A model generated the notes under the pieces. It did no database searches and was not told the origin of the DNA. It was given only the letters and a program-made list of their open reading frames with translations. Shown here piece by piece: positions 44,681 to 53,805 of a stretch of DNA of 64,000 bases (positions within the stretch are counted from its first letter, which is position 1; each line of letters opens with the position of its first letter). The position numbers and the translations under genes are program-made. Origin of the DNA: Pseudomonas sp. LFM046 (GTDB lineage Bacteria; Pseudomonadota; Gammaproteobacteria; Pseudomonadales; Pseudomonadaceae); the NCBI RefSeq assembly GCF_000949385.2, contig NZ_JYKO02000001.1, positions 124,001 through 188,000 on the forward strand, read 5' to 3'.

Positions 44681-44747
44681 CGATTCTGTCAGTGGAATAC
44701 CGGGGGCAGAACTCTGCAAAGGGTCAAAAAGGGATCAAAGTGGCCAA
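44681..44747 (-). promoter_or_regulatory. Regulated promoter module A (permease-deacetylase)
   Basis: Plus-strand landmarks: GGTCAAAA at 44722-44729, GGGAT at 44731-44735, GGCCAA at 44742-44747, and CGATTCTGTCAG at 44681-44692. Reading leftward the last is CTGACAGAATCG, an extended -10 (TGACAGAAT). The site would lie at about -46 to -71. It matches module B at 48804-48871. Confidence 0.65.
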
Positions 44748-44830
44748 CCTTGATGGCCGGCTGATGGGGTGGGGTGCACCTCGCGCACCGGGAATTCCGC
44801 GCGAACCGATCGGTACGGGTCCGGTCGGTT

Positions 44831-44903
44831 CGTAGGATGGGTGGAGCTTGCGATACCCATCACCATCGCCGATGGGTATCGCTTCGCTCCACGCCATCCT
44901 ACG
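44831..44903. repeat. Full palindromic element containing 32-nt repeat copy 3
   Basis: Left arm 44831-44862 is identical to copy 2; right arm 44871-44903 is its near-perfect inverse (GATGGGTATCGC to CCATCCTACG). It sits just after the solute-binding protein gene stop and could work as a transcription terminator or mRNA-stabilising stem. Confidence 0.85.
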
Positions 44904-44910
44904 GCCCGCT

Positions 44911-45960
44911 TTACTTCTTCAGCTTGGTCCATACCTTGCTGCGCAGGTTCAGGGCCTTGGGCGAGCAGAGCTTGAAGGTCTTCAGGCGGTCCAGTTTGTC
45001 TTGCGGGGTGTTGATGGCCGGGTCGTCGAACAGCTCCTTCTCCATGAACTTGTCCGAGCCCTCGATGGCGTTGTTGTACTTGGCGAAGTTGGAGGCGGCG
45101 GCGATGTTCTCCGGCAGCATCATCCAGTTGATGAAGGCGTGGGCCTCTTCCACGTTCACCGCATCCTTCGGAATCACCAGGTTGTCGATGAAGACGTGGA
45201 TGCCTTCTTTCGGATAGACGTAGACCAGGCTGTCGCGCTGGGCGTGGGCGCGATGGAAGGCGCCGTTCCACTGCTGGTGCATGGCCACTTCGCCCGCGGC
45301 CATGCGCTCGATGGTGCCGTCACTGTTGTACATGGCGAGCAGCGGCTTCTGCGCCAGCAGCAGGTCCTGGATCTTCTTCGCGTCCTTCGGGTCCTCGGTG
45401 CACTGGTCGATGGACAGATAGTGGGACGCGGCGATGTAGAGGTCTTCGATGGAGTTCAGCGCCACCACCTTGCCCTTCAATTCGGCCGACGGTTCGAAGA
45501 AGGGCTTCCAGCTCTCGTCGAGCTTGCCCCCCGGCACCTGCTTGCTGTCGTAGCTGTAGCCGGTGGTGCCCCAGAGGTAGGGCACGCTGTAGTCGTGGCC
45601 GGGGTCGAAGCTGAGGGTCTGGAAGTTGGCCTTGAGGTTGGTCAGGTTGGGCAGCTTGCTCTTGTCGAATTTCTGCAGCAGGTCGTCCTGCACCATGATC
45701 TGGATGAAGCTGTCCGACGGCACCACCACGTCATAGGCGCCGCCACCGGCCTTGAGTTTGGCCAGCAGGGTCTCGTTGCTGTCGTAGGCGTCCAGGGTGG
45801 CCGTGATGCCGGTGTCCTTCTCGAACTTCTTCAGCAGCTCCGGCGGGTAATAGTCCGACCAGTTGGCGAAGTGCAGGGTCCCGGCGGCCTGGGCGGAACC
45901 GGCCAGGCCGGTAGCGAGCAGAACGGCGAGCGCGAGCGGGGTACGACGGGTCATGGTCAA
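44911..45960 (-). CDS. Polyamine ABC transporter substrate-binding protein (PotF/PotD-like)
   Basis: 349 residues. Signal peptide to about residue 25 (GLAGSAQAAG). The mature start TLHFANWSDYYPPELLKKFEK has the W-S-D-Y polyamine-binding motif of PotF/PotD. The body follows the family (GGGAYDVVVPSDSFI, VPYLWGTTGYSYD). The operon context with a deacetylase suggests acyl- or acetylated polyamines as ligands. GGAG lies 7 nt before the ATG at 45960. It is the fourth gene of the importer transcript. Confidence 0.92.
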   Translation of the reverse strand: MTMTRRTPLALAVLLATGLAGSAQAAGTLHFANWSDYYPPELLKKFEKDTGITATLDAYDSNETLLAKLKAGGGAYDVVVPSDSFIQIMVQDDLLQKFDKSKLPNLTNLKANFQTLSFDPGHDYSVPYLWGTTGYSYDSKQVPGGKLDESWKPFFEPSAELKGKVVALNSIEDLYIAASHYLSIDQCTEDPKDAKKIQDLLLAQKPLLAMYNSDGTIERMAAGEVAMHQQWNGAFHRAHAQRDSLVYVYPKEGIHVFIDNLVIPKDAVNVEEAHAFINWMMLPENIAAASNFAKYNNAIEGSDKFMEKELFDDPAINTPQDKLDRLKTFKLCSPKALNLRSKVWTKLKK

Positions 45961-45983
45961 GCTCCTTGCTGGTCGAAAGCGGG

Positions 45984-46772
45984 TCAGCGCTTGCGCTGCC
46001 CGACGTAGTAGGACAATGCAACGAACGCGATGGAAATGACGAGGATGATCGAGGAGATGGCGTTGATCTTCGGCGAGATGCCCATCCTGATGGAGCTGAA
46101 GATGTACACCGGCAGGGTGGTGGCGCCGGCCCCGGCGACGAAGTAGGTGATGACGAAGTCGTCCATGGAAATGATGAACGCCAGCATGGCGCCGGAGAGG
46201 ATGCCGGGCATCAGCAGCGGGAAGGTCACCTTCCAGAAGGCCTTCCAGGGCGAGGCATAGAGGTCGGCGGCGGCCTCGGCCAGGCGCGGGTCCATGCCCT
46301 CCAGGCGGGCGCGGATCGGCAGGTAGGCGAAGGGAATGCAGAACACCACGTGTGCGATGAGGATGGTGAAGAGCGACAGCTTCAGCCCGATGAAGGCGAA
46401 GAACATCAGGGTGGCGACGGCGGTGACGATCTCCGGCACCAGCAGCGGCAGGCCCAGCACCCCGCTCATCATCGTCTGACCGCGGAAGCTGCGGCCACGC
46501 ATGCCCAGCGCCGCCAGGGTGGCCAGCGAGGTGGAAATCAGGGTGGCGAAGGTGGCGACGATCAGCGAGTTCTTCGCCGCGCGGACGATTTCCGGGTCAT
46601 TGGCCACCACCGAGTACCACTTCAGGCTGAAGCTCTCCCAGATGGTGGCGGACTGGCCGCCGTTGAAGCTCAGGGCCACCAGCACCAGGATCGGCACATA
46701 GAGGAAGGCGAAGAACAGCCAGGCGGTGGGCCGGACGCCGGTGAAGCGCCAGAGCGGGTTCTGCATGTTCAT
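45984..46772 (-). CDS. Polyamine ABC transporter permease (PotC-like)
   Basis: 262 residues with six predicted membrane helices. The binding-protein-dependent permease motif is EAAADLYASPWKAFWKVTFPLLMPGI. It pairs with the other permease to form the membrane channel. Its start overlaps the upstream permease stop (ATGA). The solute-binding protein gene follows by 23 nt. Confidence 0.92.
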   Translation of the reverse strand: MNMQNPLWRFTGVRPTAWLFFAFLYVPILVLVALSFNGGQSATIWESFSLKWYSVVANDPEIVRAAKNSLIVATFATLISTSLATLAALGMRGRSFRGQTMMSGVLGLPLLVPEIVTAVATLMFFAFIGLKLSLFTILIAHVVFCIPFAYLPIRARLEGMDPRLAEAAADLYASPWKAFWKVTFPLLMPGILSGAMLAFIISMDDFVITYFVAGAGATTLPVYIFSSIRMGISPKINAISSIILVISIAFVALSYYVGQRKR

Positions 46773-47683
46773 GGATGGCCTCCGCCGGCGGCCTGCTTGA
46801 AGCGCAGGCTGTAGAGCAGCATCGCCAGTAGCACGAAGCCGAGCAGGGCGAAGGACAGCGCCGCACCGAGGGGCCAGTTGTGGGATGCGCCGAACTGCAA
46901 CTGGATCAGGTTGCCGATCATCAGCGACTTACCGCCCCCCAGCAGCTCGGGAATGATGTAGTTGCCCAGCGATGGGATGAACACCAGGATCGCCCCGGCG
47001 ACGATGCCCGGCATGGCCAGCGGCACGATCACCCGACGCAGGGCTTGGAAGCGGTTGGCGCCGAGGTCGAAGGCTGCTTCCACCAGGCGCCAGTCGAGCT
47101 TTTCCAGGCTGGTGTAGATGGGCAGCACCATGAAGGGCAGGAAGGTGTAGAGCAGGCCGATCACCACCGCCACATCGGTGTAGAGCAGGCCAAGCGCGCC
47201 ATCGGACAGGCCGAATACACCGAGACCGCTGTCGATCAGGCCGCCATTGCGCAGCAGCAGGATCCAGGCGTAGACCCGCACCAGCAGGTTGGTCCAGAAG
47301 GGCACCGTGACCAGGAACAGCAACAGGTTGCGCCGCCGCTCGCTCTGCAGCGCCAGGTAAAGCGCGGTGGGAAAACCGATCAGCAGGCAGCCGATCGTGG
47401 TCAGCACCGAGAGCCAGAACGAACGCTGGAAGATCTGCAGGTAGTCGGTGTTGAACACCAGGCTGTCGTCCAGGTCGCGCTCGTAGAGGAAGTTGACGTA
47501 GGCCTCCAGGGAATACTGGTTCCACTTCACGCCGCCGTAGTCGCCGGGGACCAGGACCGACACCAGGAACATGATCCCCAGCGGCAGTACCAGAAACACC
47601 AGCAGGGCCAGCATGGCCGGGCTGGTGAGCAGCAGTCGCCGACGCAGCTGGCGGCGCTCGGCCTGGGCGCGCAGGGTGCTCAT
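46769..47683 (-). CDS. Polyamine ABC transporter permease (PotB-like)
   Basis: 304 residues. A charged N-terminus precedes six membrane helices. The EAA loop reads [26 protein letters not shown]. It overlaps the ATPase gene stop by 4 nt and the second permease start by 4 nt, so the importer subunits are translationally coupled. Confidence 0.92.
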   Translation of the reverse strand: MSTLRAQAERRQLRRRLLLTSPAMLALLVFLVLPLGIMFLVSVLVPGDYGGVKWNQYSLEAYVNFLYERDLDDSLVFNTDYLQIFQRSFWLSVLTTIGCLLIGFPTALYLALQSERRRNLLLFLVTVPFWTNLLVRVYAWILLLRNGGLIDSGLGVFGLSDGALGLLYTDVAVVIGLLYTFLPFMVLPIYTSLEKLDWRLVEAAFDLGANRFQALRRVIVPLAMPGIVAGAILVFIPSLGNYIIPELLGGGKSLMIGNLIQLQFGASHNWPLGAALSFALLGFVLLAMLLYSLRFKQAAGGGHP

Positions 47684-48729
47684 TCCACCAGCACCCGAAT
47701 GGCTTCGCTGGGCACCTGCACCCGCACCTTTTCGCCCGTGGCGTAGGCGGTCAGCGCACCGTTGCGGTTCTGCTGGCGCACGCGGAAACCGCTCTGCCCC
47801 GCGATGTTGAGGTGGTAGACGGTGTCAGTGCCGACATAGACGACGTTCTCGATCTCGCCGGCGAGATTGCCGCGCTCGTCGAGGCTGGTGCGTTCCGGGC
47901 GGATGGCCAGGGTCACCGCGCCGCGGCGGGGACTGTAGGCGGAGAGCAGTTGGCCGTCGGACAGCAGCACGCCGCGCTCCAGGGCTTCGCCTTCGAGGAA
48001 GTTGGTCTCGCCGATGAAGTCCGCCACGGTGCGGTTGACCGGGGCTTCGTAGATGTCCGTGGGCGTGCCCACTTGGAGGATGCGCCCCTTGCTCATCACC
48101 GCAATGCGGTCGGACATGGTCAGGGCTTCTTCCTGGTCGTGGGTGACGAAGATGAAGGTAATGCCGGTTTCGTGCTGCAGGCGCTTGAGTTCGATCTGCA
48201 TTTCCTTGCGCAGCTTCTGGTCCAGCGCCGACAGGGATTCGTCCAGCAGCAGCACCTTCGGCTTGTTCGCCAGCGCCCGGGCCAGGGCGATGCGCTGCTG
48301 CTGGCCGCCGGAAAGCTGGTCGGCGCGGCGCTTGCCCACGTCCGGCAGCTTCACCAGTTCCAGCATGCGCTGCACCGTGGCGTCGATCTCGTCACGGCCG
48401 AGACCGCGCATTTCCAGGCCGAAGCCGATGTTCTGCGCCACCGTCATGTGGGGGAACAGGGCGTAGCTCTGGAATACGGTGTTGACGGGACGTCGGAAGG
48501 GGGGAAGGCCCTGCATGGGCTCGCCGTAGAGGCGAATGGCGCCGGAGCTGGGCTGCTCGAAGCCGGCGATGAGCCGCAGGAGGGTGGTCTTGCCGCAGCC
48601 GGAAGGGCCGAGGAGGGTGAAGAACTCGTTGGCGCGGATTTCCAGGGACACGTCGTCGAGGGCCTTCACGCCCTGCCCTGGATCCCCGAACTCCATACAC
48701 ACACGGTCGACGCTGATCGCGCTAGTCAT
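47680..48729 (-). CDS. Polyamine ABC transporter ATP-binding protein (PotA-like)
   Basis: 349 residues from the ATG at 48729; a GTG at 48738 would add three residues. Walker A is GPSGCGKTT (41-49), the signature is [14 protein letters not shown], and Walker B with D-loop is [12 protein letters not shown] (the DES form seen in PotA). A C-terminal TOBE-type regulatory domain is present (about 240-349). It is the first gene of the importer operon, about 70 nt downstream of module B. Confidence 0.93.
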   Translation of the reverse strand: MTSAISVDRVCMEFGDPGQGVKALDDVSLEIRANEFFTLLGPSGCGKTTLLRLIAGFEQPSSGAIRLYGEPMQGLPPFRRPVNTVFQSYALFPHMTVAQNIGFGLEMRGLGRDEIDATVQRMLELVKLPDVGKRRADQLSGGQQQRIALARALANKPKVLLLDESLSALDQKLRKEMQIELKRLQHETGITFIFVTHDQEEALTMSDRIAVMSKGRILQVGTPTDIYEAPVNRTVADFIGETNFLEGEALERGVLLSDGQLLSAYSPRRGAVTLAIRPERTSLDERGNLAGEIENVVYVGTDTVYHLNIAGQSGFRVRQQNRNGALTAYATGEKVRVQVPSEAIRVLVE

Positions 48730-48803
48730 GCTGATCACACGCTCTGATTGTTTTTCTTATCGGGCTTTTCTTTTTCTGCTGGTGAAGCCGCCCTCGTGTG
48801 GTC

Positions 48804-48871
48804 CGATTCTGTCAGCAGCCCGGTTTGCTGAAGAACGATAGATCAGGTCAAAAGGGGATATTTCCGGCCAA
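48804..48871 (-). promoter_or_regulatory. Regulated promoter module B (importer operon)
   Basis: Plus-strand landmarks: GGTCAAAA at 48846-48853, GGGAT at 48855-48859, GGCCAA at 48866-48871 and CGATTCTGTCAG at 48804-48815. Spacing GGTCAAAA to GGCCAA is 20 nt, as in module A; GGCCAA to the -10 box is 51 nt against 50 in A. The site would lie at about -47 to -72 relative to the predicted start. Confidence 0.65.
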
Positions 48872-48911
48872 GTTGTGGGCTGTGATGAGGGGCAAAGGGC
48901 GGCTTTCGACG

Positions 48912-49928
48912 CTATCGCCGGTACAGACTCGGCGACTGCCCGCTCCAGCGCTGGAAGGCATGGCGGAAGCTGGCGGTCTCGCTGTAGCCCAGTTGTTCGG
49001 CGATCAGGTAGATGGGCAGGTCGGTCTGCACCAGCAACTCCCGCGCCTTGTCGTAGCGCACTTCGTCCAGCAGGCGCTGGAAGCTGGTGTTCAGCCGTTG
49101 CAGGTGGCGGCGCAGGGTGCGTTCGGAGCGGTGCAGCTGGCGCGCCACGCTGTCCAGGTCGCAGGCTTCGCGCAGGTTGCCGGCCAGGTGTTGGCGAATC
49201 TGGTCGAGGACGTCGTGGCGGCTGTCGAGCTGGGCGTCCAGCTTCTGGCATTGCTGCAGGCCGTAGTGGCAGGTCACCGGATCGGCCAGGGGCAGGTGGC
49301 GGTCCAGCAGGGCGGCCTCGAAGCAAAGGGCATTGCACGGGGCGCCGAACTCCACCGGGCAGCCGAGCCTCTGTTCATAGGCGGCGGCATGCAGGGGCGG
49401 CCGGTAGGACAGCCGGACCCGCGTCGGGTGGATGCCGGTACCCAGCAGGTCCTGCAGCACGGTGAGGAGCGAGGTCAGGCACAGCTCGGTGTTGAACACC
49501 GTCAGCTCCGGCGCGTAGCGGTAACCACCAGCGACCAGGCGGGCTTCGTCCCCGTCTTCCTCCAGGCTCAGCTTGAAGTAGGTGCCGAGCAGCGCTGGAT
49601 GGCCAAGGGCGAGGGTCAGGGCGTCCCGCAGGGTGCGGCTGGCGAGCATGGTGTAGCCGAGGATGCCGTAGGCTGAAACGTGCATGCGCAGCCCGAGGGA
49701 CACGCCGAGGGCTGGGTCGCGGGTGCAGGCCAGGGCATTGGCGAAGACGCGCAGTTCCTGGGCGTGGGTGATGAGTTTCGCGGGGGTGTCGAGGTCGGCG
49801 CAGGCGACGCCGCTGCCCTCCAGCAGGCGCTGGCGGGGAATGCCGCTGCTGGCCAGGGTCGCCACTGCCAGGGCGATGGTGTGCAGGGTGGTGAGTGCGC
49901 GCTCTTCCGGTAGCAGTGAAGTGGTCAT
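48912..49928 (-). CDS. AraC family regulator, probable activator of the polyamine locus
   Basis: 338 residues from the ATG at 49928 (MTTSLLPEERALTTLH); in-frame codons upstream have no support. The N-terminal part matches the arabinose-binding-type effector domain (SLGLRMHVSAYGILGYTMLAS). The C-terminal pair of helix-turn-helix motifs lies at about 240-338, with LIAEQLGYSETASFRHAFQRWSG as the second. It is immediately upstream of the importer promoter on the same strand, and the shared motif in modules A and B is the right size for an AraC-type site. The ligand is unknown, possibly a polyamine. Confidence 0.87.
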   Translation of the reverse strand: MTTSLLPEERALTTLHTIALAVATLASSGIPRQRLLEGSGVACADLDTPAKLITHAQELRVFANALACTRDPALGVSLGLRMHVSAYGILGYTMLASRTLRDALTLALGHPALLGTYFKLSLEEDGDEARLVAGGYRYAPELTVFNTELCLTSLLTVLQDLLGTGIHPTRVRLSYRPPLHAAAYEQRLGCPVEFGAPCNALCFEAALLDRHLPLADPVTCHYGLQQCQKLDAQLDSRHDVLDQIRQHLAGNLREACDLDSVARQLHRSERTLRRHLQRLNTSFQRLLDEVRYDKARELLVQTDLPIYLIAEQLGYSETASFRHAFQRWSGQSPSLYRR

Positions 49929-50047
49929 GTCCGTCCCTTTTTGTAACGCCCCTGGTGCCCGATTGCCGGGCATTAAGCTTGAATTCAGGCAGTAACCCGG
50001 TGCGCTCTGTATCCTGCGCCGCGTCCTGAACTCCCGAGCCCTTGCTG

Positions 50048-50971
50048 ATGCGTTCCTTCCTGACCCCGCGGCGCCTGGCCGCCACGCTTTTGCTTCTGGT
50101 GCTGATGCTGCTTGGCATTGCCGCCCAGCAGTTCCGGCTCTTCGAGCGGGGCCTGTTCGTTTTGCAAGAATGGCGCCACGCCGCCGAATGGAAGGATCGC
50201 TCCATCTGGCTGCCGGACTTCCGCGTCAGCATCGAGGCCAAGCCCATCGAGGGCCTGACGGACGATGTGTCCGCCCTGACCTACGATCCCGACCGCCACA
50301 GTCTGTTCACCGTCACCAACCAGCGCCCGGAGCTCATCGAGCTGTCCCTCGACGGCCACCTGATCCGGCGCATCCCCTTGGTGGGCTTTGGCGATCCCGA
50401 GGCCATCGAGTACATCAGCAAGGGTATCTACGTCATTACGGACGAGCGGGAGCAGCGTCTGATCAAGGTGCGCGTGGACGAAAACACCACGTCCATCGAT
50501 GCCAGCCAGTCCCAGCAGTTGTCCCTGGCCATCGGCCTGTCCGGCAACAAGGGGTTCGAGGGGCTGGCCTATGATCCGGCCGGCCAGCGCTTGTTCGTCG
50601 CCAAGGAGCGCGATCCGGTGCGCATCTATGAGATCCATGGGTTCCCCCATACGCGCCCGGACAAGCCCTTCGCCGTGCACGTGGTGGACGACCCGAAACG
50701 CGATGCGCGGCTCTTTGTCCGCGACCTGTCCAGCCTGCAGTACGACGACCGCAGTGGCCACCTGCTGGCGCTGTCGGACGAATCGCGGCTGGTGCTGGAG
50801 TTGAACGCGGATGGTCGGCCCATCAGCAGCCTGTCGCTGCTGCGGGGTATGCACGGCCTGCAGCGTGGGGTGCCGCAGGCCGAAGGGGTGGCCATGGACA
50901 ACGAAGGCAACCTCTATCTGGTGAGCGAGCCGAACCTGTTCTACGTGTTCCGCAAGCAGGCTCGCGACTGA
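50048..50971 (+). CDS. SdiA-regulated domain protein (YjiK-type), copy 2
   Basis: 307 residues from the ATG at 50048; a TTG at 50042 is less likely. N-terminal hydrophobic anchor (about 12-27, LLLLVLMLLGIAAQQF) and a beta-propeller with LSALTYDPDRHSLFTVTN, NKGFEGLAYDPAGQRL, LSSLQYDDRSGHLLALS and the shared ending AEGVAMDNEGNLYLVSEPNLFYVFRK. Paralogue of the protein at 40353. It is divergent from the AraC regulator and abuts the convergent YegP-like gene with no gap. Confidence 0.85.
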   Translation: MRSFLTPRRLAATLLLLVLMLLGIAAQQFRLFERGLFVLQEWRHAAEWKDRSIWLPDFRVSIEAKPIEGLTDDVSALTYDPDRHSLFTVTNQRPELIELSLDGHLIRRIPLVGFGDPEAIEYISKGIYVITDEREQRLIKVRVDENTTSIDASQSQQLSLAIGLSGNKGFEGLAYDPAGQRLFVAKERDPVRIYEIHGFPHTRPDKPFAVHVVDDPKRDARLFVRDLSSLQYDDRSGHLLALSDESRLVLELNADGRPISSLSLLRGMHGLQRGVPQAEGVAMDNEGNLYLVSEPNLFYVFRKQARD

Positions 50972-51304
50972 TCAGCTTTCGTCGTTGAGGGTGGCGCCCG
51001 GGGCGTTGCTCTTCACCGACTCGATGCCCCCGCTGGCGCTGGCGGCGCTGGCGTACATCTGGCTCTGGCCGATGACCTGGCCGTTGGTGGCCTTGAGCAC
51101 GAAATAGAATTTGCCGTTGCTGGCGGTCTTGCTTTCGAAGGCGCCGTCGCGAACGGCGTTCTTGCGCACGGAATCGATACCGTTCAAGGCGGAATCCTTG
51201 GCCTTGTACAGCTCGCTGGTGAGGATGGTTTCGCCGTTGCCGGCGTTCAGGTTGAAGTGGAATTGGCCATCACTGGCCTTCTTCAGATGAAATTTCCCGG
51301 CCAT
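50972..51304 (-). CDS. DUF1508 (YegP-like) tandem-repeat protein
   Basis: 110 residues from the ATG at 51304, preceded by AGGAGGTG. Two repeats of the DUF1508 unit: MAGKFHLKKASDGQFHFNLNAGNGETILTSELY and ESKTASNGKFYFVLKATNGQVIGQSQMY, each followed by a short helix (KDSALNGIDSVRKNA, ASASGGIESVKSNA). Small soluble proteins of unknown function. Its stop directly abuts the stop of the convergent SdiA-type gene. Confidence 0.9.
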   Translation of the reverse strand: MAGKFHLKKASDGQFHFNLNAGNGETILTSELYKAKDSALNGIDSVRKNAVRDGAFESKTASNGKFYFVLKATNGQVIGQSQMYASAASASGGIESVKSNAPGATLNDES

Positions 51305-51404
51305 GGGGAGCACCTCCTGGATCAGTGGCATTGGACGGCGCCTTCCGGCGCCGTAGCCATCAAATCTAGTCGGTTTGCCAGATCCCGCAGGCCGGGAAAC
51401 GGCG

Positions 51405-52076
51405 TCAGGCCGTGATGCTCTTCACGCCGTCCTTGGTGCCGAGCAGCAGCAGGTCCGCCGGGCGGGCGGCGAACAGGCCGTTGGTGACCACGCCGACGAT
51501 GTTGTTGATCTGCTCTTCCAGCTGAGCCGGGCTGTCGATGCGCATGTTGTGCACGTCGAGGATGATGTTGCCGTTGTCGGTCAGCACACCCTCGCGATAG
51601 ACCGGATCGCCGCCCAGCTTCACCAGTTGGCGGGCGACATGGCTGCGAGCCATGGGGATGACTTCCACCGGCAGCGGGAAGGCGCCCAGCAGCGGAACCA
51701 GCTTGCTCTCGTCGGCGATGCAGATGAAGGTCTTGGCCACGGCGGCGACGATCTTCTCGCGGGTCAGGGCCGCGCCGCCGCCCTTGATCAGTTCGAGACG
51801 CTCGTTGCTCTCGTCGGCGCCGTCGACGTAGAACTCGAGCTCGCTGGTGCTGTTCAGGTCATAGACCGGGATGCCGTGGGCCTTCAGGCGCTGGGCGGTG
51901 GCTTCGGAACTGGCCACGGCGCCGTCGAAGGCCATCTTGTGCTTGGCCAGCAGGTCGATGAAGAAGTTGGCGGTGGAGCCGGTGCCGACACCGATGATGC
52001 TCTTCTCATCGAGCTTGGGGAGGATGAAGTCGATGGCGGCCTGGGCGACGGCCTGCTTGAGCTGGTCCTGGGTCAT
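51405..52076 (-). CDS. rpiA: Ribose-5-phosphate isomerase A
   Basis: 223 residues. Interconverts ribose 5-phosphate and ribulose 5-phosphate in the pentose phosphate pathway. Signature motifs: [14 protein letters not shown] near the start, VDGADES in the middle and [14 protein letters not shown]. The ATG at 52076 leaves 141 nt to the divergent ilvA. Confidence 0.97.
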   Translation of the reverse strand: MTQDQLKQAVAQAAIDFILPKLDEKSIIGVGTGSTANFFIDLLAKHKMAFDGAVASSEATAQRLKAHGIPVYDLNSTSELEFYVDGADESNERLELIKGGGAALTREKIVAAVAKTFICIADESKLVPLLGAFPLPVEVIPMARSHVARQLVKLGGDPVYREGVLTDNGNIILDVHNMRIDSPAQLEEQINNIVGVVTNGLFAARPADLLLLGTKDGVKSITA

Positions 52077-52217
52077 GCTGTGGGGTCCGAATGGAGGAGT
52101 GTCGAGGGCGCGGATTATAGCCGGTCGGCGGGGCAAAACCCCGCATTCTCTGTGGTCGCCCGACGAATCCCTGCGGTAGACTCCGCCCATCCTAGGAAAG
52201 CCCCCAGTGAAGCCGCG

Positions 52218-53732
52218 ATGCTCGAAGAATACGTGAAGAAGACCCTGACCTCGCGCGTCTACGACGTCGCCGTGGAAACGCCTCTGCAGCCCGCTCGCCA
52301 GCTCACCGAGCGCCTGGGCAACCAGATTCTCCTCAAGCGCGAGGACCTGCAGCCGGTCTATTCCTTCAAGATTCGCGGAGCCTACAACAAGATCGCCCAG
52401 CTGACCCGCGAGGAGCTGGATCGCGGCGTGGTCACCGCCTCCGCCGGCAACCACGCTCAGGGTGTGGCCCTGGCGGCCCGCGAGCTGGGCATCAAGGCCA
52501 CCATCGTGATGCCGCGCACCACCCCGGAGTTGAAAGTGCAGGGCGTGCGTGCGCGCGGTGGCAAGGTGGTGCTGCATGGGGACGCCTTCCCCGAGGCCCT
52601 GGCCCACTCGCTGAAGCTGGTGGAGGAGAAGGGCTACGTCTACATCCACCCCTATGACGACCCGGAAGTGATCGCCGGCCAGGGCACCGTGGCCATGGAA
52701 ATCCTGCGTCAGCATCCGGGACGCCTGGACGCCATCTTCGTCCCGGTGGGCGGTGGTGGCCTGGTGGCGGGTATCGCCGCCTTCGTCAAATACCTGCGCC
52801 CCGAGGTGAAGGTGATCGGCGTCGAGCCGGATGACTCCAACTGCCTGCAGGCGGCCATGGCCGCCGGTGAGCGCGTGGTGCTCGGCCAGGTGGGCCTGTT
52901 CGCCGATGGCGTCGCCGTGGCGCAGATCGGCCAGCACACCTTCGATATCTGCAAGCAGTACGTGGACGAAGTGATCACCGTCAGTACCGACGAGATCTGT
53001 GCGGCGATCAAGGACATCTACGACGACACCCGCTCTATCACCGAGCCCGCTGGCGCCCTGGCCGTTGCGGGCATCAAGAAGTACGTCGAGCGCGAAGGCG
53101 TGCGCGACCAGACCCTGGTGGCCATCGACTCCGGTGCCAACATCAACTTCGACCGCCTGCGCCATGTGGCCGAGCGCGCCGAACTGGGCGAGAAGCGTGA
53201 GGCGATCATCGCCGTCACCATTCCGGAGCGGCCTGGCAGCTTCAAGGCCTTCTGCGAGGCCATCGGCAAGCGCCAGATCACCGAATTCAACTACCGCTAC
53301 AACACCGACGCCGAAGCGCACATCTTCGTCGGCGTGCAGACCCATCCGGAAACCGATCCTCGCGCGGCGCTGGTCGAGAACCTGCGTGGCCAGGGCTTCC
53401 CGGTGCTGGACCTGACCGATAACGAGTTGGCCAAGCTGCACATCCGCCACATGGTGGGTGGCCATGCGGCGCGCATCAGCGACGAGCTGGTGTTCCGCTT
53501 CGAGTTCCCCGAGCGACCCGGTGCACTGTTCAATTTCCTCAGCAAGCTGGGCGGCCGCTGGAACATCACCATGTTCCACTACCGCAACCACGGCGCCGCC
53601 GACGGTCGCGTGGTGGCCGGCCTGCAGGTGCCGGTCGAAGAGCGCGCCCTGGTGCACGCCGCGCTGGACGAGATCGGCTACCCCTACTGGGACGAGAGCG
53701 AAAACCCCGCGTATCAGCTCTTCCTGGGCTGA
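52218..53732 (+). CDS. ilvA: Threonine ammonia-lyase, biosynthetic
   Basis: 504 residues from the ATG at 52218 ([16 protein letters not shown]). PLP-dependent deaminase making 2-oxobutanoate for isoleucine. The PLP lysine is K51 in [10 protein letters not shown], with [13 protein letters not shown] and the GGGGLVAG phosphate loop. Two C-terminal ACT-like domains (about 330-504) confer isoleucine feedback in the family. It is divergent from rpiA. Confidence 0.96.
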   Translation: MLEEYVKKTLTSRVYDVAVETPLQPARQLTERLGNQILLKREDLQPVYSFKIRGAYNKIAQLTREELDRGVVTASAGNHAQGVALAARELGIKATIVMPRTTPELKVQGVRARGGKVVLHGDAFPEALAHSLKLVEEKGYVYIHPYDDPEVIAGQGTVAMEILRQHPGRLDAIFVPVGGGGLVAGIAAFVKYLRPEVKVIGVEPDDSNCLQAAMAAGERVVLGQVGLFADGVAVAQIGQHTFDICKQYVDEVITVSTDEICAAIKDIYDDTRSITEPAGALAVAGIKKYVEREGVRDQTLVAIDSGANINFDRLRHVAERAELGEKREAIIAVTIPERPGSFKAFCEAIGKRQITEFNYRYNTDAEAHIFVGVQTHPETDPRAALVENLRGQGFPVLDLTDNELAKLHIRHMVGGHAARISDELVFRFEFPERPGALFNFLSKLGGRWNITMFHYRNHGAADGRVVAGLQVPVEERALVHAALDEIGYPYWDESENPAYQLFLG

Positions 53733-53805
53733 CACAGGTCGAGGCGCTGGAGTGGGCGGCTGCTAGGCTTCGACTCAGCCGCTCTCGCTGACAAGGACTC
53801 GTTCC

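Larger units (their letters stand above)
44420..44910. other. Intergenic region between the permease and solute-binding protein genes (no gene)
   Basis: This 491-nt stretch has no supported gene. It contains, from left to right, a long permease leader, the promoter module at 44681-44747, and a palindromic repeat at 44831-44903 next to the solute-binding protein gene end. The leader from the predicted start to the permease ATG would be about 255 nt, which is unusually long and may hold control structures I could not resolve by eye. Confidence 0.8.

Noticed and set aside
49929-50047. A third copy of the polyamine regulatory module in front of the AraC gene
   Set aside because: AAAAAGGGA occurs near the ribosome site, but the GGCCAA and CTGACAGAATCG parts are missing, so it is most likely the Shine-Dalgarno region alone.
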